Shown one piece after another: positions 57,818-64,000 of a stretch of DNA of 64,000 nt (positions are counted from its first letter, which is position 1; each line of letters opens with the position of its first letter). The notes under the pieces were generated by a model, which made no database searches, was not told the origin of the DNA, and saw nothing but the letters and a program-made list of their open reading frames with translations. The DNA comes from JBBQXK01 sp038209775 (GTDB taxonomy: Bacteria; Pseudomonadota; Alphaproteobacteria; Rhodobacterales; Rhodobacteraceae), in the NCBI GenBank assembly GCA_038209775.1, contig JBBQXK010000006.1:1-64000 (forward strand). Direction: 5' to 3'. Both the position numbers and the translations under genes were made by a program.

Positions 57818-60508
57818 ATGCCGTTCAACATCCTTGTCGCCGCATCGCTGTTGTATGTCGTGTTCCTGTTCCTGGTGGCCTTTGCCGTTGAGCGGCGGGC
57901 GGCAGCGGGGGCGGCGGGGTGGTTGCGGTCACCGCTGGTCTATACGCTGTCGCTGTCGGTCTATTGCACGGCCTGGACGTTTTACGGGGCTGTGGGCTAT
58001 GCCGCGCGGTCGGGACTGGAATACCTGACGATCTATCTTGGCCCGACGCTGGTGTTTGTCGGCTGGGGTCTGGTGTTGCGCAAGCTGGTACGGATCGGGC
58101 GGCGCGAGCGGGTGACGTCGATCGCCGACCTGATTTCCAACCGCTATGGCAAGTCGAACCTTCTGGGCGTGATCGTGACGGTTCTGTGTGTGGTGGCCGC
58201 GACGCCGTATATCGCGTTGCAGTTGCAGTCGGTGACGCTGTCGTTCGGCGTCTTTGTACAGGATGCGCCGCAGGGGTTTACCGGCGACGACGGCAGCACG
58301 GCCTTGTGGGTGGCGGGGGGGCTGGCGTTGTTCACGATCCTGTTCGGCACCCGCAATCTGGATGCGAACGAGCAGCATACCGGCATTGTCACCGCCATCG
58401 CCGTCGAGGCGGTGGTCAAGCTGGTGGCGGTGCTGGCGGTGGGCGTGTTCGTGGTCTGGGGGCTGGCCGATGGCCCCGCCGACATCATCGCGCGGATTGA
58501 TGCGTCACCGATTGCCGACTGGAACCTGCAGCCGTCGCGCTGGACCGGGCTGATCTTTGTGTCGGGGGCGGCGGTGATCTGTCTGCCGCGGATGTTTCAG
58601 GTGCTGGTGGTCGAGAATGTGGACGAGCGGCATCTGGCGACGGCGGCCTGGGCGTTTCCCTTGTATCTGATGCTGATGAGCCTGTTTGTGGTGCCGATTG
58701 CCGTGATGGGGCTGGAGCGGATGCCCGAAGGCGCCAACCCGGACATGTTCGTGCTGACCCTGCCCTTGTCCGAGGGGCAGGGCGGCCTTGCGATGCTGGC
58801 GTTTCTGGGGGGGTTTTCCAGTGCCACGTCGATGGTGATCGTCGAGGCGATTGCGCTGGCCACGATGGTGTCGAACCATGTGGTGACGCCGCTGTGGCTG
58901 CGGCTGTGGCCGAGGCCCGAAGCATCGCAGGTGGTGTCGGGCGATCTGCGGCGGCTGGTGCTGGTGTCGCGGCGGTTGTCGATTGCGGGGGTGCTGGCGC
59001 TGGGCTGGGCGTATTATCGGCTGTCGGGGGGATCGGGGGCGCTGGCGGCGATCGGGCTGATCGCGTTTGTGGGGGTGGCGCAGATTTTGCCGGTGATGCT
59101 GGGCGGCATCTTCTGGCGGGGGGCCACGCGGGCGGGGGCGGTGGCGGGGCTGGTCACGGGGTCGGCGGTGTGGGTGTTCGTGCTGTTCCTGCCATCGTTC
59201 GGGCCGGATGGGGTGTTGCCTGCCGCCGTGTTTGCCGACGGGCCCTGGGGCATCGGCTGGCTGCGGCCCGGGGCGCTGTTTGGGGTGGGCGGGATGGACC
59301 CCCTGGTGCATGCGATCTTCTGGTCGCTGGTGCTGAACACCTGCGCGTTCCTGCTGGTGTCGCTGGTCACCTTTCCGGGGCCGGTTGAGCGGTTGCAGGG
59401 GGCGGCGTTCGTCAACGTGTTCGATCAGGCGGCGGGCCCGCGCGAATGGGCGCGGGGACAGGCGGAGCCCGAGGCGCTGTTGGTGATGGCGCAGCGGATT
59501 CTGGGCGGCGACGCGGCGCAGGCATTCTTTGAAGCGGGGGCGCGGGCGCAGGGGAAAGAGGGGATGCTGCCCGATCCGTCATCCGCCTTTGTAGCGGGCC
59601 TGGAGCGGCGGTTGTCGGGGGCCGTCGGGGCCGCCACGGCGCATGCGATGATCGGCCAGATCGCAGGGCGGGCGGCGGTCAGTGTCGAGGATCTGATGGC
59701 GGTGGCGAATGAGGCCGCGCAGATCATGGAGTATTCCGCCACGTTGGAGGCGCAGCAGGGCGAGTTGACGCGCACCGCCCGCGCGCTGCGCGAGGCGAAC
59801 GAGAAGCTGACGCTGCTGAGCGTGCAGAAGGACGCGTTCCTGTCGCAGATCAGCCATGAGCTGCGCACGCCGATGACCTCGATCCGGGCGTTTTCGGAAC
59901 TGTTGATGGAGGGCGATCTGCCGCCCGGACTGGCCGAGAAACATGCAGGCATCATCCATGTCGAGGCCAAACGGCTGACGCGGCTGTTGGATGACCTGTT
60001 GCTGCTGTCGGTCCTTGAAAACGGCACGGTGCAACTGACGTTCGAGGTCAGGAACCTGCGCGACATCATCGACGGGGCGCTGATTGCGGCGGGCCAGACA
60101 CGGCCCGAGCGGTCATTCGTGGTGGACCGTGACCTTGTGGCCGAGGATATGTTCCTGCGCACCGACAGCGACCGGCTGACGCAGGTGTTCATCAACCTGA
60201 TCTCGAACGCCCGCAAGTATTGCGACGCGCCGCACCCCGAGTTGCGCATCGTGGCGCGGGCGCGGGGGGGCCGTGTGCTGATCGACGTGATCGACAACGG
60301 CAGCGGCATCCCGCAGGACAAGCAGGGCCTGATCTTCGAGAAGTTCACCCGGCTGACCGATCAGACGCGCGCCGGCGGCGCCGGTCTGGGCCTTGCCATC
60401 TGCCGCGAGGTGATGGGCAGTCTGGGCGGCAGCGTGGCCTATCTGCCGGGGCAGGGCGGTGCCGCGTTCCGGGTAACGGTACCGCTGCGGGCGGTTCAGG
60501 CGGCGTGA
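57818..60508 (+). CDS. Sodium:solute symporter-histidine kinase fusion (CrbS-like)
   Basis: An 896-residue protein. Residues about 1-500 form an SSS-family transporter domain with some 13 hydrophobic segments (PLVYTLSLSVYCTAWTFYGAVGYAARSGLEYL). A linker with a coiled coil follows at about 630-670 (EYSATLEAQQGELTRTARALREANEKLTL). The C terminus is a kinase: phospho-acceptor H680 in SQISHELRTPM, N box VFINLISNARKYC, G boxes DVIDNGSGIP and GGAGLGLAICREV. CrbS-type proteins sense acetate and regulate acetyl-CoA synthetase. Its partner is the CheY-like protein or a regulator encoded elsewhere. Confidence 0.88.
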   Translation: MPFNILVAASLLYVVFLFLVAFAVERRAAAGAAGWLRSPLVYTLSLSVYCTAWTFYGAVGYAARSGLEYLTIYLGPTLVFVGWGLVLRKLVRIGRRERVTSIADLISNRYGKSNLLGVIVTVLCVVAATPYIALQLQSVTLSFGVFVQDAPQGFTGDDGSTALWVAGGLALFTILFGTRNLDANEQHTGIVTAIAVEAVVKLVAVLAVGVFVVWGLADGPADIIARIDASPIADWNLQPSRWTGLIFVSGAAVICLPRMFQVLVVENVDERHLATAAWAFPLYLMLMSLFVVPIAVMGLERMPEGANPDMFVLTLPLSEGQGGLAMLAFLGGFSSATSMVIVEAIALATMVSNHVVTPLWLRLWPRPEASQVVSGDLRRLVLVSRRLSIAGVLALGWAYYRLSGGSGALAAIGLIAFVGVAQILPVMLGGIFWRGATRAGAVAGLVTGSAVWVFVLFLPSFGPDGVLPAAVFADGPWGIGWLRPGALFGVGGMDPLVHAIFWSLVLNTCAFLLVSLVTFPGPVERLQGAAFVNVFDQAAGPREWARGQAEPEALLVMAQRILGGDAAQAFFEAGARAQGKEGMLPDPSSAFVAGLERRLSGAVGAATAHAMIGQIAGRAAVSVEDLMAVANEAAQIMEYSATLEAQQGELTRTARALREANEKLTLLSVQKDAFLSQISHELRTPMTSIRAFSELLMEGDLPPGLAEKHAGIIHVEAKRLTRLLDDLLLLSVLENGTVQLTFEVRNLRDIIDGALIAAGQTRPERSFVVDRDLVAEDMFLRTDSDRLTQVFINLISNARKYCDAPHPELRIVARARGGRVLIDVIDNGSGIPQDKQGLIFEKFTRLTDQTRAGGAGLGLAICREVMGSLGGSVAYLPGQGGAAFRVTVPLRAVQAA

Positions 60509-60560
60509 GGGCGCTGGTGGATGTGCGGGAACGGGTGTGTCGGGGTGGGCGCGTGGACGC

Positions 60561-60602
60561 CGATTTCTTCAAAGAAATCGGGCCGGAGTTTTTGAAAACT
60601 CC
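60561..60602 (-). repeat. Double-hairpin intergenic element, copy 3 (reverse orientation)
   Basis: CGATTTCTTCAAAGAAATCG at 60561-60580 and GGAGTTTTTGAAAACTCC at 60585-60602 are the reverse complements of hairpins B and A of copies 1 and 2, with spacer GGCC. It lies 53 bases after the symporter-kinase stop. Read-through would add a spurious FLQRNRAGVFENSD peptide to the next gene. Confidence 0.85.
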
Positions 60603-60713
60603 GATTTCGCGGGGCTGGTCCGGCAGCAAGACCTGGCGAATTGCTGCCGCGCCTTAACGCCGTTGCAACTTATGTTGTGCCACATTTTCGCCGAAGCACA
60701 GACGGAGGCAGGG

Positions 60714-61667
60714 ATGACGGCGATCCGGCGGAAGATCGAAGCGGCGCGGGTGCCGCCGGATGACGGCGCGCCGACGGCGGTGGGCATCTGGGGTGTCGCA
60801 CTGGCGCGGGCGTCGCGGTTGCGGTTGTCGCTGGACCTTGCCGTGTCGCGGATGACCGAGCGGCGGGCGGCGCTGGCCGAGGTGCTGGATGTGCAACCCG
60901 ACCGTGCGCTGATCGCGGTGCTTGAGGGCCCGGGCGAGACGCTGGGCGTGCTGTCGTTGTCGCCCGAGGTTCTGGCCGGCCTGATCGAGCGGCAGACCCT
61001 GGGCCGGGTGACCGAGATACCCCCCCTGCCGCGCCGCCCGACCCGCACCGACGCGGCCATGGTGGGCGGGCTGGTCGATGCAGCCCTTGAGGCGATGGAT
61101 GCGGGACTGGTGGCGGCGGCCGACCGGGTCTGGGCCAGCGGTTACCGCTATGCCTCGTTTCTGGAGGATGCGCGGCCCTTGGGTTTGATGCTGGAGGATG
61201 TGGCCTATTGCGTGCTGCAGGCCGAGGTCGTGCTGGAGGGCGGGGCCAAGAGCGGCACCATCCTTTTGGTGCTGCCTGCCGAGGGGCGCGCCGCCCCGCC
61301 TGCGCCGTCGCCGGTGGCGGCCGAGGGGGTGGCTGCGATGCTGGTGTTTCAGGCGGCAATGGCCGAGCAGGTGAAAGCCTCGGTGTCGGTACTGGATGCG
61401 GTGATCGCGCGGGTGACGCTGCCGCTGTCGCTGGCGATGGCGCTGGGGGTGGGCGAGGTGATCCGGCTGGGCGCCGCGGCGGTTGACCGGATCGACCTTG
61501 AGGGGATCGACGGGGTGCGGATGGCGGGCGGGCGGCTGGGCCAGAACCGCGGGATGCGCGCCTTGCGGCTGACGGAAGAGGCGATGCCCGCTGCGCGGGG
61601 CCATGGCGGTGTGGTGCCGGGGGTAGCGACGGTCGAGGCGGCGCTGCAGCGGACCGGGACGGGATAA
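60714..61667 (+). CDS. FliM/FliN-family (flagellar motor switch-like) protein
   Basis: A 317-residue protein of the FliM family. A middle domain contains GVLSLSPEVLAGLIERQTLGRV, and the C-terminal SpoA-type surface shows VLDAVIARVTLPLSLAMALGVGEVIRLGAAAVDRIDLEGIDGVRMAGGRLGQNRGMRALRL. A GGAGG site at 60704-60708 fixes the start at 60714, about FliM length. It has no flagellar neighbours. It may be the FliM of a dispersed flagellar set, or a homologue used elsewhere. The 3' end is duplicated downstream. Confidence 0.85.
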   Translation: MTAIRRKIEAARVPPDDGAPTAVGIWGVALARASRLRLSLDLAVSRMTERRAALAEVLDVQPDRALIAVLEGPGETLGVLSLSPEVLAGLIERQTLGRVTEIPPLPRRPTRTDAAMVGGLVDAALEAMDAGLVAAADRVWASGYRYASFLEDARPLGLMLEDVAYCVLQAEVVLEGGAKSGTILLVLPAEGRAAPPAPSPVAAEGVAAMLVFQAAMAEQVKASVSVLDAVIARVTLPLSLAMALGVGEVIRLGAAAVDRIDLEGIDGVRMAGGRLGQNRGMRALRLTEEAMPAARGHGGVVPGVATVEAALQRTGTG

Positions 61668-61752
61668 GGGGCAGGGCCTGTCGCCGGGCGGCAAGGATCG
61701 GGGGCCAGCCCCCGGACCCCCGGGATATTTGGCCAAAGGCGAATGGGGTAGA
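61597..61752. repeat. Direct repeat, left copy (end of FliM-like gene plus GC-hairpin element)
   Basis: From about 61597 the sequence, including the last codons of the FliM-like gene and the GC-hairpin/ATATTT element, is repeated 210 bases downstream with high identity (shared blocks GCAGCGGACCGGGACGGGAT and CAGCCCCCGGACCCCCGGGA). Confidence 0.8.
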
Positions 61753-62180
61753 CCGGGGCGGTGGGCGGGCGCAGGCGACAGCGCCGTCAAGCGATGCGCT
61801 TTGCTGGGGGCCGTTGTGGCATCGTGCCGGGGGTGGCCACCGACGAGGCAGCGATGCAGCGGACCGGGACGGGATAAGGGGCGGGCCTGTGGCCGGGCGG
61901 CAAGAGCCGGGGGCCAGCCCCCGGACCCCCGGGATATTCCCGGCAAACGCGAATGGGGATGGAACGGAGTGGTGGGCGGGGTGGCCGGTGTCAGCGGCGA
62001 AGTGCCATGCCGGTCGCAGGCGGCGAACGTGACGTGGCGCAGGCGGATGCGCCGTTACTGACGCGTTCGGTGTGGTTGCGGCGAGGGTCGGGAATGTTCT
62101 GAACCGAGCGCGGAGAGCCGGGCGTGGGGGGGATCGTGCGGTCGGGGGGGAGGCCCGGGGGTGGCATCGAAGGCGCAGGC
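61668..62180. other. Intergenic region with gene-tail duplication
   Basis: About 510 bases without a supported gene. It has the two direct-repeat copies (61597-61752 and 61805-61957), separated by a spacer starting TAGACCGGGGCGG. The remaining GC-rich stretch up to the phosphatase-like gene shows nothing recognisable. Confidence 0.6.
61805..61957. repeat. Direct repeat, right copy
   Basis: Imperfect copy of 61597-61752, beginning in a non-coding setting. It carries a duplicated end of the FliM-like gene (GCAGCGGACCGGGACGGGAT followed by AAGGGG) and the GC-hairpin element with ATATTCCC in place of ATATTTGG. Confidence 0.8.
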
Positions 62181-62609
62181 TCAGCCCTTGGTGGCGAGCG
62201 CCTCGATCTGGGGGCGCAACCCCTCAAGCTGATAGCCGAAGCGGGCCGGGAGGGCGATAAGGTCGTCGGCGGGCATCCGGCCTGCCATCGACAGCGCCCA
62301 GACCTGAGACGAGCGGTTGCCGCTGGCGCAATAGGCCAGCACCGGGCCGCCGGCGGCGGCGATGGCGGCCCCCTGGGCGGTCACGTTGTCCATCGTCATC
62401 GCCCCGCTGATCACCGGGTTGACGACGAAGTGGATCCCCGCCGCCAGTGCCGCCTGCCGCAACGCGTCGGCGTGCAGGTGGGGGGGAATCTCGCCATCGG
62501 GGCGGTTGTCGATGATCGTGGTGTAGCCGGCGGCGCGGATTGCGGGCAGGTCGTGCAGCTCGATCTGGGGCGAGACGGCGTAGGTGTCGGTCAGGGGGCG
62601 TATGTCCAT
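62181..62609 (-). CDS. TIGR01244-family sulfur transferase / phosphatase-like protein
   Basis: A 142-residue protein of the DUF442 family. Motifs are RPDGE near residue 37 and the active-site loop AYCASGNRSSQVW with catalytic Cys and Arg (CxxxxR). In other bacteria this domain is the N-terminal half of the Blh protein or a separate rhodanese-like unit acting with persulfide dioxygenase. The ATG at 62609 overlaps the stop of the gene upstream. It is the last gene of the sulfur operon. Confidence 0.85.
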   Translation of the reverse strand: MDIRPLTDTYAVSPQIELHDLPAIRAAGYTTIIDNRPDGEIPPHLHADALRQAALAAGIHFVVNPVISGAMTMDNVTAQGAAIAAAGGPVLAYCASGNRSSQVWALSMAGRMPADDLIALPARFGYQLEGLRPQIEALATKG

Positions 62610-63046
62610 CATGTCCTCACGGGGCTGGTCGGGGGCGCGGGGCGTCGCACCGGGATTGCGGCCAGCATACCGCCACCCATTGCCAGAAGAAAGACCAGTG
62701 CGGGGATGCCGCCGGTCAGGCTGGTGGCAAGGGCCGGGCCGGGGCAGAGGCCCACGAGGCCCCAGCCCGCGCCGAAGAGGGCCGAGCCGAGGATGAGGTT
62801 GCGGGTGATGGCGGGGTTCGGGCGGGTGGGGAAGGCCTGGCCCGACAGGCTGCACGGGCGGCGGGCGGCCAACCGCCACGCGAGGGCCATCGGCAGGATC
62901 GCGCCACCCATCACGAAGGCGAGGGTGGGGTTCCATGCGCCGAAGATGTCGAGAAAGCCGATGACGGCGCGGGTATCGGTCATCCCCGACAGAACGAGGC
63001 CGGCGCCGAACAGGCCACCGGCGATGAGGGCGGTGACAAGGCGCAT
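62609..63046 (-). CDS. YeeE/YedE-type inner-membrane protein (DUF6691)
   Basis: A 145-residue membrane protein with about four hydrophobic segments. The motif GWGLVGLCPGPAL is the conserved Cys-containing segment of the YeeE/YedE family that conducts thiosulfate or sulfur species. Paired with the next gene it forms the two halves of the transporter. Its stop and start overlap those of its neighbours, so the operon is coupled. Confidence 0.85.
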   Translation of the reverse strand: MRLVTALIAGGLFGAGLVLSGMTDTRAVIGFLDIFGAWNPTLAFVMGGAILPMALAWRLAARRPCSLSGQAFPTRPNPAITRNLILGSALFGAGWGLVGLCPGPALATSLTGGIPALVFLLAMGGGMLAAIPVRRPAPPTSPVRT

Positions 63047-63474
63047 CAGATCACGCTCCAGACGTGGCGGAAGAGGGCGACGGTCGCGGCCCCGCTGCCC
63101 ATGAACACCGCCACGGCCACGGCACCGCGCAAGCTGAGGCGCGACAGGCCGCAGACGCCGTGGCCCGAGGTACAGCCGTTGGCCATGCGGGTGCCAAGGC
63201 CGACCAGCACACCCGCAATGGCGATCAGCGCAAGGTTCGGGGTCAGATGGCTGACCACCGGGATGAGGAAACGGTCGATCAGGAAGGGCACGGTGACGAG
63301 GCCCGCCAGAAATACCAGCCGCTCGGCCCGCCCGCCCCGGTCAGTGCCGTCAAGGGCATCGCCCGCAATGCCCGAGGCCCCCATGATCCGGCCATTGGCC
63401 AAAAGAAACAGGGCCGCCGCCGTGCCGATCATCAGGCCGCCCAAGAGGCCCGCTATCCATTCCGGTTCCAGCAT
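63046..63474 (-). CDS. YeeE/YedE-type inner-membrane protein
   Basis: A 142-residue membrane protein with about four hydrophobic segments and the motif GTRMANGCTSGHGVCGLSRLS holding two conserved cysteines. It is the other half of the sulfur-compound channel. It starts 11 bp after the MBL-fold gene. Confidence 0.87.
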   Translation of the reverse strand: MLEPEWIAGLLGGLMIGTAAALFLLANGRIMGASGIAGDALDGTDRGGRAERLVFLAGLVTVPFLIDRFLIPVVSHLTPNLALIAIAGVLVGLGTRMANGCTSGHGVCGLSRLSLRGAVAVAVFMGSGAATVALFRHVWSVI

Positions 63475-63485
63475 CCTGCACCCTT

Positions 63486-64000
63486 TTACAGCCCGTTCAG
63501 GGGCACCTTGAGATAGCTTACGCCGTTATCCTCGGCCTCGGGCATGTGGCCTGCGCGCATGTTGATCTGTAACGAGGGAATGATCAGGCGGGGCATCGAA
63601 AGGGTGGCATCGCGGGCCTGCCGCAGCGCCACGAAATCGGCCAGGGGGCGGCCCGCGCCCACATGCACGTTCAGCGCCTTTTGGGCGGCGACGGTCGTCT
63701 CCCACGCAAAGCGGTCGCGGCCCGGGGCCTTGTAGTCGTGGCAGATGAAGATGCGGGTCGCGTCGGGCAGGGCAAGGATGCGCTGCACCGATTGCCACAT
63801 CGCATCGGCCGATCCGCCGGGGAAATCGCAGCGCGCGGTGCCGCTGTCGGGCATGAAGAGGGTGTCGCCGACGAACGCCGCGTCGCCCGCGACATAGGTC
63901 AGGCAGGCGGGTGTGTGGCCGGGGGTGTGCATTACCCGCACCGGAACGCTGCCGATGTGGAACGTGTCGCCCTCGGTGAACAGGCGGTCGAACTGCGATC
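63486..64000 (-). CDS. MBL-fold persulfide dioxygenase-type protein (Blh-like), N terminus beyond window
   Basis: The visible 171 residues are the C-terminal part of an ETHE1/Blh-type metallo-beta-lactamase-fold protein. Motifs are VMHTPGHTPACLTYVAGD, FVGDTLFMPDSGTARCDFPGG and IFICHDYK, the iron-binding set of persulfide dioxygenases. It oxidises glutathione persulfide to sulfite. The frame remains open to the right edge, so the start lies outside. With the YeeE proteins and the rhodanese-like protein it forms the BigR-type sulfide detoxification operon. Confidence 0.88.
   Translation of the reverse strand, partial: SQFDRLFTEGDTFHIGSVPVRVMHTPGHTPACLTYVAGDAAFVGDTLFMPDSGTARCDFPGGSADAMWQSVQRILALPDATRIFICHDYKAPGRDRFAWETTVAAQKALNVHVGAGRPLADFVALRQARDATLSMPRLIIPSLQINMRAGHMPEAEDNGVSYLKVPLNGL

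Noticed and set aside
60537..60713. N-terminal extension of the FliM-like protein
   Set aside because: It is read through the double-hairpin repeat (peptide FLQRNRAGVFENSD) and lacks a ribosome site. GGAGG favours the start at 60714.

Overview
The window is high-GC DNA with dense, often ATGA-overlapping genes, from an alphaproteobacterium, most likely of the Rhodobacteraceae. The evidence is a class I lysyl-tRNA synthetase, an XRE regulator of the short-chain-fatty-acid type, a symporter-histidine kinase fusion, a Blh-type sulfur operon, a carnitine dehydrogenase-thioesterase fusion, and dispersed intergenic repeats. The family is my inference; no 16S rRNA or tRNA gene was found.

Layout. 1-4565: edge of a probable DNA methyltransferase, an amino-acid ABC binding protein and permease, a DUF4399 protein and an M3 peptidase. 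4576-14224: a small RTX protein, then a carnitine/betaine catabolic locus (GlxA-type regulator; BKACE enzyme; lipocalin; carnitine dehydrogenase-thioesterase fusion; SDR; acyl-CoA dehydrogenase; NDP-forming acyl-CoA ligase; CaiD). 14316-19689: two tandem adenylate cyclase-TolB-TPR paralogues and a GMC oxidoreductase. 19690-21319: an AT-rich islet with a RES-domain protein. 21320-25485: choline-sulfatase and modABC. 25763-28919: SGNH hydrolase, YHS protein, TPP enzyme. 29179-35826: a TTC38-like protein, then opgC-opgG-opgH-esterase for periplasmic glucans. 35907-39307: hydantoinase-like, VOC, racemase and DHDPS-like genes, all overlapping. 39608-43488: three consecutive exported proteins, namely a CHAT peptidase, a helical-repeat protein and a small protein with a PPC-like domain. 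43540-46974: MFS transporter, TerB-like protein, lysK. 47107-55613: reductive pyrimidine degradation (ureidopropionase, dihydropyrimidinase) with an ABC importer, plus a GH114 protein and a decayed copy of the dihydropyrimidinase N terminus. 55818-61667: XRE regulator, CheY-like regulator, symporter-kinase and an isolated FliM-like protein. 62181-64000: Blh/YeeE-type sulfur detoxification, running off the right edge.

Themes. Quaternary amines (carnitine, choline-O-sulfate, possibly choline) and cyclic ureides (two hydantoinase-type loci) dominate the catabolism. The most unusual gene group is the exported CHAT trio, a possible periplasmic caspase-like system. Between genes there are at least four repeat families: two kinds of 11-bp phased array, a double-hairpin element in three copies, and a GC-rich hairpin followed by an ATATTT core.
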